Origin: Streptococcus zalophi
GTDB lineage: Bacteria; Bacillota; Bacilli; Lactobacillales; Streptococcaceae
DNA length: 64,000 bases
NCBI RefSeq assembly: GCF_016481285.1
Contig: NZ_JAENBP010000004.1
Location: forward strand, 62,001-126,000
Direction of reading: 5' to 3'
The notes below the pieces were generated by a model. The model saw only the letters and a program-made list of their open reading frames with translations. It was not told the origin of the DNA and ran no database searches. Position numbers and translations under genes: made by a program. Shown here piece after piece: positions 22,553 to 33,451 of this stretch; the first letter of the stretch is position 1; each line of letters opens with the position of its first letter.

Positions 22553-25198
22553 GTGAAAGAATTATCATCGAAATATCAACCAAACGATGTTGAAGCTGGA
22601 CGTTATCAGAAATGGTTAGAAGAGTCTGTGTTTAAGCCTTCTGGAAAGAAAGAAAGTAAACCCTATTCTATTGTTATTCCACCGCCAAATGTTACTGGTA
22701 AACTGCATTTAGGCCATGCTTGGGATACGACTTTACAAGATATTATTATCCGTCAAAAACGTATGCAAGGCTATGATGCCCTATGGTTACCAGGAATGGA
22801 CCATGCTGGGATTGCTACGCAAGCTAAAGTAGAGGCACGTCTTGCAGAAGATGGTATCTCACGTTATGATTTAGGGCGTGAAAAATTCTTGGATAAGGTC
22901 TGGGAGTGGAAAGATGAATATGCCACAACGATTAAAGAACAATGGGGTAAACTAGGTCTATCCTTAGATTATTCTAGAGAGCGTTTCACTTTAGATGATG
23001 GACTTTCAGAAGCAGTTAGAAAAGTATTTGTCACCCTTTATCAAAAAGGATGGATTTATCGTGGTGAATTTATCATCAACTGGGACCCTAAAGCGCGTAC
23101 AGCTTTATCTGACATTGAGGTTATCCACAAAGATGTTGAAGGTGCTTTTTACCACATGAACTATATGCTTGAAGATGGTTCTCGTGCCCTTGAAGTGGCA
23201 ACGACTCGTCCTGAAACCATGTTTGGTGATGTGGCGGTTGCTGTTAATCCTTTTGATGAACGCTACAAGGAATTAATCGGTAAACATGTTATTTTACCGA
23301 TAGTTAATAAGAAAATTCCGATTGTTGCTGATGAACATGCTGATCCTGAATTTGGAACAGGTGTTGTTAAGATTACACCAGCACATGACCCGAATGACTT
23401 TCTGGTTGGTCAACGTCACAATCTTCCTCAAGTCAATGTGATGAATGATGATGGGACAATGAATGAACTAGCTGGTGAATTTGTTGGTATGGATCGTTTT
23501 GAGGCAAGAAAAGCAGTTGTCGAAAAATTAAAAGCATTAGGCAATCTAGTTGCTGTTGAACAACGTGTTCATAGTGTTGGGCACTCTGAAAGAACAGGCG
23601 TCATGGTTGAGCCACGTCTATCCACTCAGTGGTTTGTCAAGATGGATGAACTAGCCAAACAAGCCATTCAAAATCAGTCTACTGATAATCAAGTCACTTT
23701 TTACCCACCAAGATTTAATGATACCTTCCTACAATGGATGGAAAATGTTCATGACTGGGTTATTTCACGCCAACTCTGGTGGGGGCATCAAATTCCTGCT
23801 TGGTATAATGAAGCTGGAGAGATTTACGTTGGTGAAGAAGCACCAAAAGAAGAAGGTTGGGTTCAAGATGAGGATGTTCTTGATACTTGGTTTAGTTCGG
23901 CTCTCTGGCCATTTTCAACCATGGGTTGGCCTAATGAAGAAAACGATGATTTTAAACGCTACTTCCCTACCTCAACACTTGTAACAGGCTATGATATCAT
24001 TTTCTTTTGGGTATCTCGAATGATTTTCCAAAGTTTAGAATTCACCAAAGAAGCACCATTTAAAAATGTCTTAATTCATGGCTTAATTAGAGATGAACAA
24101 GGACGAAAAATGTCTAAATCTCTAGGTAATGGGATTGACCCAATGGATGTTATTGACAAGTACGGGGCAGATGCTTTACGTTGGTTCTTGTCAAACGGTT
24201 CTGCACCTGGACAAGATGTTCGCTTTAGCTACGAGAAAATGGATGCTTCATGGAACTTCATTAATAAAATTTGGAATATCTCACGTTATATCTTAATGAA
24301 TAATGAAGGTTTAACCCTAGAGGAAGCCAAAATAACTGTTAAAAAAGTCGCCAAAGAAGAGGCTGGTAATGTGACTGATCGTTGGATTCTTCATAATCTC
24401 AACGAAACAATAGGTAAGATCACTGAAAACTTTGATAAATTTGAATTTGGTGTTGCTGGGCATATCCTTTACAACTTTATCTGGGATGAATTTGCAGACT
24501 GGTATGTTGAGCTAACCAAAGAAGTGCTTTATAGTGATAATGAAGCAGAAAAAACGGTGACACGTTCAGTCTTACTTTACACACTTGATCAGATTTTACG
24601 TCTTCTTCATCCAATCATGCCGTTTGTTACAGAGACTCTCTTTGAACACATTTCAACGAGCTCTATCGTGACAGCAGGCTACCCAATTGTTGATTCAATC
24701 TTTGAAAACGAGTCTGCTCATAAAGGTGTGGAAAGTCTTAAAGACCTCATTCGCTCTGTTCGTAATGCTCGTAGTGAGGTTAATGTGGCACCAAGTAAAC
24801 CAATTACGATTCTGATTAAAACAACAGATGCTAATCTAGAACACTTTTTTAATGCCAATCAAAATTATATCAAACGATTTACCAACCCAGATCATTTGGA
24901 AATTAGTGCTAGTTTAGAAACGCCAGAACTTGCTATGTCTAGTGTGATTAGCGGTGCTGAAATTTTCCTACCGTTAGCTGATTTATTAAACATTAATGAA
25001 GAATTAGAGCGTTTAGATAAAGAACTGGCAAAATGGCAAAAAGAACTCGCTATGGTTGGCAAAAAATTATCCAATGAAAAATTTGTGGCTAATGCCAAAC
25101 CTGAGATTGTTGAAAAAGAACGTCAAAAACAAGCTGACTATCAACAAAAATACGATGCCACTCTGACTCGTATTGAAGAAATGAAAAAATTACAATAA
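22553..25198 (+). CDS. valS: Valyl-tRNA synthetase
   Basis: An 881-residue class I aminoacyl-tRNA synthetase that charges tRNA-Val. The HIGH motif is HLGH at 52-55 ([13 protein letters not shown]) and the KMSKS motif is at 519-523 ([11 protein letters not shown]). An editing domain lies between them ([17 protein letters not shown]), and the C-terminal coiled-coil arm is [27 protein letters not shown] supports the GTG at 22553; the TTG at 22547 is too close to it. Expression is governed by the T-box leader. Confidence 0.97.
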   Translation: MKELSSKYQPNDVEAGRYQKWLEESVFKPSGKKESKPYSIVIPPPNVTGKLHLGHAWDTTLQDIIIRQKRMQGYDALWLPGMDHAGIATQAKVEARLAEDGISRYDLGREKFLDKVWEWKDEYATTIKEQWGKLGLSLDYSRERFTLDDGLSEAVRKVFVTLYQKGWIYRGEFIINWDPKARTALSDIEVIHKDVEGAFYHMNYMLEDGSRALEVATTRPETMFGDVAVAVNPFDERYKELIGKHVILPIVNKKIPIVADEHADPEFGTGVVKITPAHDPNDFLVGQRHNLPQVNVMNDDGTMNELAGEFVGMDRFEARKAVVEKLKALGNLVAVEQRVHSVGHSERTGVMVEPRLSTQWFVKMDELAKQAIQNQSTDNQVTFYPPRFNDTFLQWMENVHDWVISRQLWWGHQIPAWYNEAGEIYVGEEAPKEEGWVQDEDVLDTWFSSALWPFSTMGWPNEENDDFKRYFPTSTLVTGYDIIFFWVSRMIFQSLEFTKEAPFKNVLIHGLIRDEQGRKMSKSLGNGIDPMDVIDKYGADALRWFLSNGSAPGQDVRFSYEKMDASWNFINKIWNISRYILMNNEGLTLEEAKITVKKVAKEEAGNVTDRWILHNLNETIGKITENFDKFEFGVAGHILYNFIWDEFADWYVELTKEVLYSDNEAEKTVTRSVLLYTLDQILRLLHPIMPFVTETLFEHISTSSIVTAGYPIVDSIFENESAHKGVESLKDLIRSVRNARSEVNVAPSKPITILIKTTDANLEHFFNANQNYIKRFTNPDHLEISASLETPELAMSSVISGAEIFLPLADLLNINEELERLDKELAKWQKELAMVGKKLSNEKFVANAKPEIVEKERQKQADYQQKYDATLTRIEEMKKLQ

Positions 25199-25237
25199 CA
25201 CCTTTCTTTTAAAAGTTAATGAGTAAATAAGATTAAG

Positions 25238-25272
25238 AAAAAGGATAAAAATCATTATTTTTATCCTTTTTT
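25238..25272 (+). terminator. Terminator of valS
   Basis: AAAAAGGATAAAAAT and ATTTTTATCCTTTTT are perfect arms around CATT. Confidence 0.9.
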
Positions 25273-25426
25273 ATTGAGAAAATTTCGCCATCATTTATAA
25301 GATATTTTTATATTGTTTTACTTAAAAGGTGACTTTTAAAATATGTTTTTATATCTTTTTTGTAGAGATATGAATGTTGTATTAAAACGATTTAATGATT
25401 ACAAGTATTAATTTTAAATAAATAAA

Positions 25427-25458
25427 GAAGCCACCAACCAATTTGTTGATAGCTTTTA
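25427..25458 (-). terminator. Terminator of argR
   Basis: Read on the minus strand, AAGCTATCAAC and GTTGGTGGCTT pair over 11 bp with G-U pairs, followed by CTTCTTTATTT. Confidence 0.75.
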
Positions 25459-25462
25459 GTGT

Positions 25463-25939
25463 TTAATTAATTTGATTACTGAAGAAGAAAGGTGGTGCAA
25501 ATTCACTTAGTTTTTCAAAGCAACGTTTTGCTCCTTCAACATCTTCACAAACAATTAAGCAAGTATCATCACCACAAACAGTACCAACCATGTCTGGAAG
25601 TTGCATAGCATCAAGAATTGATCCAAATGATTGCGCAAGACCGGGTAAACTTTTAAGAATGACTTGATGTTGGACAGGTCTTAACATCACAAGCGCATCT
25701 TCCATATAAAAGCGAAGGCGGTGTTCCCAACGTCCCGGCGCGATACTGTGAACAGTATAGTATGAATCCTCATCTGAAATTTTCACCAAATGTAAATCTT
25801 TCATGTCTCGAGATAAGGTTGCCTGTGTGACAGAGATACCTTTATTTTTGAGTTCTTGTTGTAATTGGTGCTGCGTATTTATTTTATTTTCAGAAATGAG
25901 GGATAAAATAAGTTGGTGTCGTATTTCCTTTTTATTCAT
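25463..25939 (-). CDS. argR: ArgR/AhrC-family arginine repressor of the arc cluster
   Basis: A 158-residue ArgR protein. The N-terminal winged helix has the family signature [22 protein letters not shown]. The C-terminal oligomerisation and arginine-binding domain has the [17 protein letters not shown] motif. In streptococci one of several ArgR paralogues sits beside the arginine deiminase genes and activates or represses them with arginine (called ArcR in S. gordonii). It is divergent from the Crp/Fnr regulator gene. GAAAGGA precedes the ATG. Confidence 0.92.
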   Translation of the reverse strand: MNKKEIRHQLILSLISENKINTQHQLQQELKNKGISVTQATLSRDMKDLHLVKISDEDSYYTVHSIAPGRWEHRLRFYMEDALVMLRPVQHQVILKSLPGLAQSFGSILDAMQLPDMVGTVCGDDTCLIVCEDVEGAKRCFEKLSEFAPPFFFSNQIN

Positions 25940-25991
25940 AATAATATCCTTTCTAAATAAATGAAAATGTTTACAAGTTACTACTAACTTA

Positions 25992-26021
25992 ATTATAACA
26001 GAAAACTCTTATTTATGACAA
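25992..26021 (-). promoter_or_regulatory. Promoter of argR
   Basis: On the minus strand, TTGTCA (26021-26016), 18 bases, TATAAT (25997-25992) with an extended TG. Confidence 0.6.
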
Positions 26022-26141
26022 TAGTATGAGTTTATAAATTTTTAATTATACTGATTTCCAAAGACGAATACAAATTGTTATGTTATAATAATGATAAGAA
26101 TAGATGATAATAGATTGCACAAAAATGAAAAGGAGTCAGAA

Positions 26142-26822
26142 ATGGTTGGAAAAGAACTCTACCAACATTTGAGGAAATTGGATGATTTTAAATACCTATC
26201 CATTTCTCAATTCGATCAACTCATAGCAACAATGGCCTACCATAAGGTTCCCAAGGATCAAATCTTATTTTTTGATGGAGATCCGTTGGAAAAGATGTAT
26301 ATTCTGTTAAAAGGGCATGTCAAGTTAGAGCAAAGTGACTCATCAGGGTCTTTTATCTATATTGATTATGTCAACACAGATACTATATTTCCTTATGGTG
26401 GTATTTTTTTAGATAAAACTTATCATTTTTCGGCTGTTGCTATTACATCTATTGAATATATTTGTTTTCCAAGAGAAGTCTATGAGTCCTTTTCTTGGGG
26501 TAATAAATATCAAATGAAAATGTTGTGTCAAAAATTGTCTAAATTGATTCACCTTCAAGAATTTAGAATAAGGAATATGGTGACATCAAGTGCCAAAGAT
26601 CGAGTCATTCAAACTCTTGCCTTTTTACTGGTTGATAAATGCACAGAAGAAATGGATTTACCGTTTTCAATCACAACTATTGATATTGCAAATATGAGCG
26701 GTACAACTAGAGAGACAGTTAGTCATGTTCTCAAACCACTCAAGGAAAACAATATTATCCATTTTGAGCATAAAAAGTTGTCTTATTTGGATAAAGACTA
26801 CTTTTTGAAGTATATTAAATAA
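26142..26822 (+). CDS. Crp/Fnr-family transcriptional regulator of the arginine deiminase operon
   Basis: A 226-residue Crp/Fnr protein. Residues about 15-130 form the cyclic-nucleotide-binding-like sensor fold (FFDGDPLEKMYILLKGHVKLEQ), and the end is a helix-turn-helix (TTIDIANMSGTTRETVSHVLK). No cysteine cluster typical of oxygen-sensing FNR is seen; cysteines are few. It resembles the Flp/FlpS regulators that activate arcA in oral streptococci. The start is ATG at 26142 after AAAAGGAG; an upstream ATG at 26091 directly abuts a -10 box (TGTTATAAT, 26081-26089) and is rejected. Confidence 0.9.
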   Translation: MVGKELYQHLRKLDDFKYLSISQFDQLIATMAYHKVPKDQILFFDGDPLEKMYILLKGHVKLEQSDSSGSFIYIDYVNTDTIFPYGGIFLDKTYHFSAVAITSIEYICFPREVYESFSWGNKYQMKMLCQKLSKLIHLQEFRIRNMVTSSAKDRVIQTLAFLLVDKCTEEMDLPFSITTIDIANMSGTTRETVSHVLKPLKENNIIHFEHKKLSYLDKDYFLKYIK

Positions 26823-26826
26823 GAAT

Positions 26827-26985
26827 TTTTAAAAAATATCACTTTTTCAATTAATAATAATTATTATTTTTTTTGATAAAAACGGGAATTATTCTAGTAA
26901 AGAGTTTCTAATTTTGATAAACTTCCATTTAATCTTCGAATTGTGTTAAAAATATCACGTTTACTATGTTAAAAAGACCACGTTT
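26827..26985 (+). promoter_or_regulatory. Repeated operator-like elements upstream of arcA
   Basis: TGTTAAAAATATCACGTTT (26944-26962) and TGTTAAAAAGACCACGTTT (26967-26985) are direct repeats with three mismatches and a 23-base period, just before the arcA promoter. A third, weaker copy, TAAAAAATATCACTTTT, lies near 26829. They are candidate binding sites for the ArgR or Crp/Fnr regulator. Confidence 0.55.
26853..26874 (+). terminator. Possible weak terminator after the Crp/Fnr gene
   Basis: AATAATAATTATTATT palindrome followed by a T run; all A-U, so weak. Confidence 0.35.
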
Positions 26986-26991
26986 TTAACT

Positions 26992-27021
26992 TTGAAAACG
27001 ATTACAATAAGAGTGTAAATA
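26992..27021 (+). promoter_or_regulatory. arcA promoter overlapping a perfect cre box
   Basis: TGAAAACGATTACA (26993-27006) matches every position of the cre consensus and overlaps the probable -35 TTGAAA (26992-26997); the likely -10 is TAAATA at 27016-27021. This predicts repression of arginine use by CcpA. Confidence 0.75.
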
Positions 27022-27080
27022 AGTAAGAACACTGTTCTTATGTAGCTGAATTCACTGCAAAAAAAGAAAGGAGTCTATCA

Positions 27081-28310
27081 ATGACTGAACGAGGACCAAT
27101 TCATGTATATTCTGAAATTGGAAAATTAAAAACAGTTCTTCTTCATAGACCAGGGCAAGAATTAGAAAATTTAGTTCCTGACTATCTTGAAAGACTATTG
27201 TTTGATGATATTCCATTTTTAGAACAAGCACAAAAAGAACACGATAATTTCGCACAAGTGTTAAGAGACTGTGGTGTAGAAGTATTGTATCTAGAGCAAT
27301 TAGCGGCTGAGTCGTTAACAAGTCAAGAAATCAAAGAAGAATTTATTGATGAATACATCTCAGAAGCTAATGTTAGAGGAAAACAAACCAAAAAAGGTAT
27401 TCGTAAGTTATTGCTTGATATCACTGATAATCAAGAGTTGATTAATAAAACAATGGCTGGTATTCAAAAAGTAGAATTACCAGAAATTACTGATAAGGGA
27501 TTAGCAGATTTAGTAGAATCTGATTATCCATTTGCGATTGATCCAATGCCAAACCTCTATTTCACTAGAGATCCATTTGCTACAATTGGTAATAGTGTTT
27601 CATTGAATCACATGTATTCTGAAACAAGAAACCGTGAAACCTTGTATGCTAAATACATTTTCAAATATCACCCACGCTTTAAAGACGCTGATATTCCATT
27701 TGTTTATGATCGTAAAGAAACCACTCGTATTGAAGGTGGAGATGAGTTAGTTCTTTCAAAAGATATTTTAGCAGTTGGTATTTCTCAAAGAACAGATGCA
27801 GAGTCTATTGAGAAATTAATGGCAAATATCTTTTCATCTAATATAGGATTTAAGAAAATTCTAGCTTTTGAAATTTCAAATAATCGTAAATTTATGCATT
27901 TGGATACCGTCTTTACCATGGTTGATTATGATAAATTCACTATTCACCCAGAAATCGAAGGGGGCTTGCGTGTCTTCTCAGTAGTGCCTGAAGGAGAAAG
28001 CGTTCGTATCACTGAAGAAAAGGATACTTTAGAAAATATCCTAGCTAAGAATCTTGGCTTAGAAAAAGTCACTCTTATTCGTTGTGGTGGCTCAAACTTA
28101 GTTGCAGCTGCTCGCGAGCAATGGAATGATGGTTCAAATACACTAACTATTGCACCAGGTGAAGTTGTGGTCTATGATCGTAACGTTGTGACAAACAAAA
28201 AACTTGAAGAAGCGGGATTAAAATTACATAAAATCCAAGGAAGTGAATTGGTTAGAGGGCGTGGTGGACCACGTTGTATGTCAATGCCAATTATTCGTGA
28301 AGATATTTAA
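27081..28310 (+). CDS. arcA: Arginine deiminase
   Basis: A 409-residue arginine deiminase (SagP in S. pyogenes), converting arginine to citrulline and ammonia. It has the family motifs [30 protein letters not shown] and the catalytic cysteine Cys399 in [12 protein letters not shown] near the end. AAAGGAG precedes the ATG. It is the first gene of arcA-arcB-arcD-dipeptidase-arcC. The pathway yields ATP and ammonia and protects against acid. Confidence 0.97.
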   Translation: MTERGPIHVYSEIGKLKTVLLHRPGQELENLVPDYLERLLFDDIPFLEQAQKEHDNFAQVLRDCGVEVLYLEQLAAESLTSQEIKEEFIDEYISEANVRGKQTKKGIRKLLLDITDNQELINKTMAGIQKVELPEITDKGLADLVESDYPFAIDPMPNLYFTRDPFATIGNSVSLNHMYSETRNRETLYAKYIFKYHPRFKDADIPFVYDRKETTRIEGGDELVLSKDILAVGISQRTDAESIEKLMANIFSSNIGFKKILAFEISNNRKFMHLDTVFTMVDYDKFTIHPEIEGGLRVFSVVPEGESVRITEEKDTLENILAKNLGLEKVTLIRCGGSNLVAAAREQWNDGSNTLTIAPGEVVVYDRNVVTNKKLEEAGLKLHKIQGSELVRGRGGPRCMSMPIIREDI

Positions 28311-28327
28311 TAATAAAGGAGTAACTA

Positions 28328-29341
28328 ATGACATCAGTATTTAAAGGAAGAAGTTTTTTAGCGGAAATTGATTATACCCGTGAAGAATTAGAGTATCTTA
28401 TCGATTTTTCAGCACATTTGAAAGATTTGAAAAAACGTAATGTTTGGCATCGTTACTTAGAAGGCAAAAACATTGCTCTCTTGTTTGAAAAAACTTCAAC
28501 AAGAACACGCGCTGCTTTTACAACTGCAGCTATTGATTTAGGTGCTCATCCAGAATATCTTGGTAAAAATGATATTCAATTAGGTAAAAAAGAATCTGTT
28601 GAAGATACTGCCATTGTTCTTGGTAGCATGTTTGATGGTATTGAATTCCGTGGTTTTAGTCAAAAAGTTGTTGAAGATTTGGCTAAATTCTCAGGTGTAC
28701 CAGTTTGGAACGGATTAACTGATAAATGGCATCCAACACAAATGTTAGCTGACTATCTCACTGTTAAAGAAAACTTTGGTAAGCTAGAAGGATTAACCTT
28801 AGTTTATTGTGGTGATGGTCGTAATAATGTTGCAAATAGCTTATTAGTCACTGGTGCTATCCTTGGTGTTAATGTCACTATTGCTGCTCCTGAATCTCTT
28901 TTCCCAGAACCAGAATTAGTTGAAATGGCTGAAAAATATGCCAAAGAATCTGGTGCAACTGTTAAAATCACATCTGATGTTAAAGCTGCAGTAAAAGATG
29001 CAGATGTGCTTTATACAGATGTTTGGGTGTCAATGGGTGAAGAAGATAAATTTGCAGAACGTATTGCTTTGCTACAACCTTACCAAATTAATGAAGAGTT
29101 ATTAGAACTTGTTGATAATAAAGACTTCATCATCTTACATTGTTTACCGGCATTCCATGACACAGAAACAGAATATGGTAAACAAATCAAAGAAGAACAT
29201 GGTATTGATAGTATGGAAATTACAGATGGTGCTTTTAGAAGTAAACACGCTCGTCAATTTGATCAAGCAGAAAATCGTATGCATACTATTAAAGCCGTTA
29301 TGGCAGTTACTTTAGGAGATCTCTTTATTCCAAAAGTATAA
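28328..29341 (+). CDS. arcB: Catabolic ornithine carbamoyltransferase
   Basis: A 337-residue transcarbamylase that converts citrulline and phosphate to ornithine and carbamoyl phosphate in the deiminase pathway. The carbamoyl-phosphate motif STRTR is at 57-61; HPTQ, a YTDVWVSMG segment and HCLPAFHD follow. It lies 17 bases after arcA with its own AAAGGAG site. The pathway position makes it the catabolic form rather than ArgF. Confidence 0.96.
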   Translation: MTSVFKGRSFLAEIDYTREELEYLIDFSAHLKDLKKRNVWHRYLEGKNIALLFEKTSTRTRAAFTTAAIDLGAHPEYLGKNDIQLGKKESVEDTAIVLGSMFDGIEFRGFSQKVVEDLAKFSGVPVWNGLTDKWHPTQMLADYLTVKENFGKLEGLTLVYCGDGRNNVANSLLVTGAILGVNVTIAAPESLFPEPELVEMAEKYAKESGATVKITSDVKAAVKDADVLYTDVWVSMGEEDKFAERIALLQPYQINEELLELVDNKDFIILHCLPAFHDTETEYGKQIKEEHGIDSMEITDGAFRSKHARQFDQAENRMHTIKAVMAVTLGDLFIPKV

Positions 29342-29354
29342 CTTACAGATTAAG

Positions 29355-29398
29355 CTGTTCTGGTTTTGATTCTTGAAATCAGGACCAGAGCAGTTTTT
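29355..29398 (+). terminator. Hairpin terminator between arcB and arcD
   Basis: A 17-bp stem (29355-29371 with 29377-29393, including G-U pairs) and a 5-base loop precede TTTTT. It probably reduces transcription into arcD. Confidence 0.85.
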
Positions 29399-29417
29399 CT
29401 ATAGATAGGAGAAATTT

Positions 29418-30911
29418 ATGACTGAAAAAGTTAAAAAAGCATTTAAAATGCCATCATCTTATACGGTCCTTATCCTTATAATTGCTTTCATGGCGATTTT
29501 AACTTGGATTATTCCTGCTGGTCAGTATCAAGTTAGTGAGGAAACTGGAAACTTAATAGCTGGTACTTACGAAACTGTAGAACAAAATCCTCAAGGATTT
29601 TATGAAGTTCTTATGGCTCCAGTTGTTGGGATGATTGGTAATAGCATCACTAGTGGAGCAATTGAAGTTTCTTTCTTTATCCTTATGGTTGGTGCCTTTT
29701 TAGGTGTTGTTACTGAAACAGGTGCTCTTGACGTAGGGATTGCTTCTTTAGTTAAAAACTTCAAAGGCAAAGAAAAAATGCTCATCCCTGTTTTGATGAT
29801 TCTCTTTGCTCTTGGGGGTTCTACCTACGGAATGGGTGAAGAAACAATGGCCTTTTATCCTTTACTGATTCCTGTGATGTTGGCAGTAGGATTTGATACA
29901 ATTACTGCTGTTTCCATCATTTTGATTGGTTCACAGGTAGGATGTTTGGCGTCTACAGTTAACCCATTTGCAACAGGTGTTGCGTCTGATGCTGCTGGAG
30001 TTAGCATTGCTGATGGTGCTATTTGGCGTGTGGTATTTTTCGTTGTTATTCTTGCAGTTTCTATTTTCTATGTTTATAATTATGCAAGTAAGATCGAAAA
30101 AGATCCAAGCAAATCATACGTATATGCACAACGTGAAGAAAACTTAAAACATTTCAAACCAGCTGATGTACAATCAGAGTTAACAAAGAGTCAAAGAAAA
30201 ACACTCTGGATTTTTGTTATCACTTTCCTTATCATGATTCTTAGTTTGATTCCATGGTCTGGTTTTGGTATTCATATCTTTGAAGCCATTAACGACTTCT
30301 TAACAGGCTTACCTGTGTTTGGTCAGTTCTTTGGTCATTCTCTTCCTTTAGGAGATTGGTACTTCCAAGAAATTACCATGCTCTTTATTTTCATGGCTGT
30401 TTTTGTTGGTATTGTTTCAAAAATGGGTGAAGATAAATTCTTCAAAGCTTTCTTAAACGGTGCTGCAGATTTATTAGGCGTTGCCCTTATCTGTGCGGTG
30501 GCTCGTGGTATCCAAGTGGTTATGAATGATGGTCAAATCACAGCTACTATTCTTCATTGGGGTGAAGAAGGACTTAAAGGCCTATCATCTCAAGTCTTTA
30601 TTGTATTGACTTATATTTTCTACTTACCTATGTCATTCTTAATTCCATCAACTTCAGGTCTTGCTGGAGCAACTATGGGTATCCTTGGTCCATTGGGTGA
30701 ATTTGCTAAAGTACCAACTCACTTAATCATTACTGCCTTCCAAGCAGCATCTGGTGTCTTAAACCTTATCACACCAACTTCAGGTATTGTTATGGGTGGT
30801 CTTGCTTTGGGTCGTGTGGACATCACTACTTGGTGGAAATATATTGGAAAACTTATTGCAGCAATTGTCGTACTAAGTATGCTTATCTTAGTTGTTGCTA
30901 CATTCTTCTAA
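29418..30911 (+). CDS. arcD: Arginine-ornithine antiporter, YfcC-type
   Basis: A 497-residue membrane protein with about 12 helices, of the YfcC/ArcD-type permease family used for arginine-ornithine exchange in streptococci. It differs from the APC-type ArcD of other bacteria. Features include AILTWIIPAGQY near the start, GGSTYGMGEETMAFYPLLIP, and a C-terminal LIPSTSGLAGATMGILGPLGEF. GGAG precedes the ATG. Position inside the arc operon supports arginine uptake with ornithine export. Confidence 0.9.
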   Translation: MTEKVKKAFKMPSSYTVLILIIAFMAILTWIIPAGQYQVSEETGNLIAGTYETVEQNPQGFYEVLMAPVVGMIGNSITSGAIEVSFFILMVGAFLGVVTETGALDVGIASLVKNFKGKEKMLIPVLMILFALGGSTYGMGEETMAFYPLLIPVMLAVGFDTITAVSIILIGSQVGCLASTVNPFATGVASDAAGVSIADGAIWRVVFFVVILAVSIFYVYNYASKIEKDPSKSYVYAQREENLKHFKPADVQSELTKSQRKTLWIFVITFLIMILSLIPWSGFGIHIFEAINDFLTGLPVFGQFFGHSLPLGDWYFQEITMLFIFMAVFVGIVSKMGEDKFFKAFLNGAADLLGVALICAVARGIQVVMNDGQITATILHWGEEGLKGLSSQVFIVLTYIFYLPMSFLIPSTSGLAGATMGILGPLGEFAKVPTHLIITAFQAASGVLNLITPTSGIVMGGLALGRVDITTWWKYIGKLIAAIVVLSMLILVVATFF

Positions 30912-30931
30912 TTTAGAAAATAGGTGATGTT

Positions 30932-32266
30932 ATGGCTGATTTTATTACCGATACTCACAGAGAATTATGTGTGGAGACTCTAAAAGAATTAATTGCAATT
31001 CCTTCAGTTCTAAATGAAGGAGAAGATGGAACACCTTTTGGAAAAGATATTCAAAGAGCCCTAGAAACCACATTAGGTATTGCTAACAATCTTGGATTTA
31101 AAACTTATATTGATCCCAAAGGGTATTATGGTTATGCAGAAATAGGTGAAGGAGAAACATTAATAGCTATTCTCTGTCATCTTGATGTTGTTCCTGCAGG
31201 AGATTTAAGTAAGTGGAAGACTAATCCATTTGAAGCAGTTATTGAAAACAATCAATTATTTGGACGTGGGTCACAAGATGATAAAGGTCCAACAGTAGCT
31301 TCTATGTATGCTGTAAAAGCCTTGTTGGATGCAGGGGTACCTTTTAATAAACGGATTCGTTTCATTTATGGAACTGATGAAGAAACACTATGGCGTTGTA
31401 TGGCTCGCTACAATGAGATTGAAGAAGTTGCTGATATGGGCTTTGCACCCGATTCAAGTTTCCCACTAACTTACGCTGAAAAAGGCTTGTTACAAGTCAA
31501 AATTACTGGAAAAGGCAGCTCAGATCTTTCATTAGAGTTGGGTGAAGCTTTCAATGTCGTTCCAGGGAAAGCTAGCTATAGTGGTGAAAATCAAAAAGAA
31601 TTAATCGAAAACCTAACTCGTTTAGGCTATGCTTATGAGACAACAGATGATACTGTTGTGGTGATAGGAGAGTCAAAACACTCCAAAGATGCTGGTGATG
31701 GAATTAATGCTATCATTCGATTGATTGAGGGATTGTCTCCAATACAAACACATTCTACCATTGATTTTTTACTAACTCATATAGGACATGATGGAACAGG
31801 TAGTCAATTGTTTGGTAAAATTGAAGATGAACCTTCAGGACAATTATCATTTAATGTAGCTGGCTTAACGATTGATGAAAATCATTCAGAAATTCGAATA
31901 GATATGAGAATTCCTGTTTTAGCTGATAAAGATGCATTAGTGAAACAATTATCAGAAACGGTGGCCCAATACGGTTTAGTTTATGAAGAATTTGACTATG
32001 TTAGACCTCTTTACGTCCCACTAGATAGTCAATTGGTTCAAACATTGTTGTCTGTATATAGAGATATGACTGGGGATATGTCTCCTGCTATGTCATCAGG
32101 GGGCGCTACTTTTGCTAGAACAATGAAAAATTGTGTTGCTTTTGGAGCAGCCTTCCCTCATACGTTATTAACAGAACATCAGGAAAACGAAAGAATTCCA
32201 TTGAATGATTTATACAAAGCCATGTCAATTTATGCTGAAGCTATTTATCGTTTATTAATGTTATAA
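30932..32266 (+). CDS. arcT: M20 family dipeptidase (PepV-like) of the arc operon
   Basis: A 444-residue zinc dipeptidase/deacylase of the M20 family. Metal-site motifs: [20 protein letters not shown], the catalytic and ligand glutamates in [19 protein letters not shown], and a late histidine in [10 protein letters not shown]. Homologues here are labelled ArcT or Xaa-His dipeptidase, and may release arginine from peptides to feed the pathway. A start ATG at 30932 has TAGGTGATG upstream. The gene ends at the base where the arcC leader begins. Confidence 0.88.
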   Translation: MADFITDTHRELCVETLKELIAIPSVLNEGEDGTPFGKDIQRALETTLGIANNLGFKTYIDPKGYYGYAEIGEGETLIAILCHLDVVPAGDLSKWKTNPFEAVIENNQLFGRGSQDDKGPTVASMYAVKALLDAGVPFNKRIRFIYGTDEETLWRCMARYNEIEEVADMGFAPDSSFPLTYAEKGLLQVKITGKGSSDLSLELGEAFNVVPGKASYSGENQKELIENLTRLGYAYETTDDTVVVIGESKHSKDAGDGINAIIRLIEGLSPIQTHSTIDFLLTHIGHDGTGSQLFGKIEDEPSGQLSFNVAGLTIDENHSEIRIDMRIPVLADKDALVKQLSETVAQYGLVYEEFDYVRPLYVPLDSQLVQTLLSVYRDMTGDMSPAMSSGGATFARTMKNCVAFGAAFPHTLLTEHQENERIPLNDLYKAMSIYAEAIYRLLML

Positions 32267-32280
32267 TGGAGGAATTTTAT

Positions 32281-33228
32281 ATGGGAAAAAAAATAGTTGT
32301 TGCCCTAGGGGGAAATGCTATTCTTTCAACAGATGCTTCTGCAAAAGCGCAACAAGAAGCTCTTATCCAAACATCAAAATCATTAGTTAAATTTATTGAA
32401 AATGGTGATGATTTAATTATTACTCATGGCAATGGTCCACAAGTTGGTAATTTATTACTACAACAAGCTGCAGCTGATTCTGAAAAAAATCCTGCTATGC
32501 CATTAGATACCTGTGTGGCAATGACTGAAGGTAGTATTGGTTTTTGGTTGGATAATGCTCTTGTCAATGAATTACAAGAAAAAGGCATTAAAAAAGAAGT
32601 GGCAACCATTGTCACTCAAGTGATTGTTTCTGAAGATGATCCTGCCTTCAAAAATCCAACTAAACCAATTGGACCTTTCTTAACCGAAGAAGAAGCTAAA
32701 AAACAAGAAGCTGAAACTAAAGCTAGTTTTAAAGAAGATGCTGGACGTGGCTGGCGTAAGGTGGTGCCATCACCAAAACCAGTTGGTATTAAAGAAGCTA
32801 ATGTCATTAAGTCTTTAGTTGACTCTGGTATTGTTGTTATTAGTGCAGGTGGTGGTGGTATCCCAGTTGTTGAAGATACTGACACTCATAAACTCACAGG
32901 TGTTGAGGCAGTTATTGATAAAGATTTTGCTAGTCAAACACTCTCTGAATTGGTTCAAGCCGATTTGTTTGTCATCTTGACAGGTGTTGATAATGTTTAT
33001 GTTAACTACAATAAACCTGATCAAAGAAAATTAGAAACTGTAACAGTTTCAGAGATGAAACAATACATTTCTGAAAATCAATTTGCTCCAGGTAGTATGT
33101 TACCTAAAGTAGAAGCAGCCATTGCTTTTGTTGAAAACTATCCTGAAGGTAAAGCGATTATCACCTCTCTTGAAAATATTGAAAATGTTTTAACAGGAGA
33201 TGGTGGTACACAAGTTGTTAAAGATTGA
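32281..33228 (+). CDS. arcC: Carbamate kinase
   Basis: A 315-residue amino-acid-kinase-fold enzyme that transfers phosphate from carbamoyl phosphate to ADP, giving the ATP yield of the arginine pathway. Motifs: [11 protein letters not shown] at the N-terminus, [36 protein letters not shown] and [18 protein letters not shown] at 32268 supports ATG 32281; the ATG at 32266 would place that site inside the gene. Confidence 0.95.
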   Translation: MGKKIVVALGGNAILSTDASAKAQQEALIQTSKSLVKFIENGDDLIITHGNGPQVGNLLLQQAAADSEKNPAMPLDTCVAMTEGSIGFWLDNALVNELQEKGIKKEVATIVTQVIVSEDDPAFKNPTKPIGPFLTEEEAKKQEAETKASFKEDAGRGWRKVVPSPKPVGIKEANVIKSLVDSGIVVISAGGGGIPVVEDTDTHKLTGVEAVIDKDFASQTLSELVQADLFVILTGVDNVYVNYNKPDQRKLETVTVSEMKQYISENQFAPGSMLPKVEAAIAFVENYPEGKAIITSLENIENVLTGDGGTQVVKD

Positions 33229-33244
33229 AAACTTTAATTACCAT

Positions 33245-33276
33245 AAAAGTCCTTCTTTTCTAGGAAGGGCTTTTTT
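33245..33276 (+). terminator. Terminator of the arc operon
   Basis: AAAAGTCCTTC and GAAGGGCTTTT pair (one G-U) around an 8-base loop, followed by a T run. Confidence 0.88.
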
Positions 33277-33451
33277 GATGAAATAAAAAACTTTCATTTC
33301 TCTTTTAAATGAAAATTTGAGAGTTTGAAAGAAATAATTTGGAGAACAAAAACATTTTTAAGCTGAATTTAATCCAATATGGTAAAATAATAAACAACAA
33401 AGACTAATCAATCGTCTTATCAAAGAAAAAATAGTATCAGGAGGTAATATT

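Noticed and set aside
26091-26141. Upstream ATG of the Crp/Fnr gene
   Set aside because: It lies immediately after the -10 box, so it would not be in the transcript; AAAAGGAG supports 26142.
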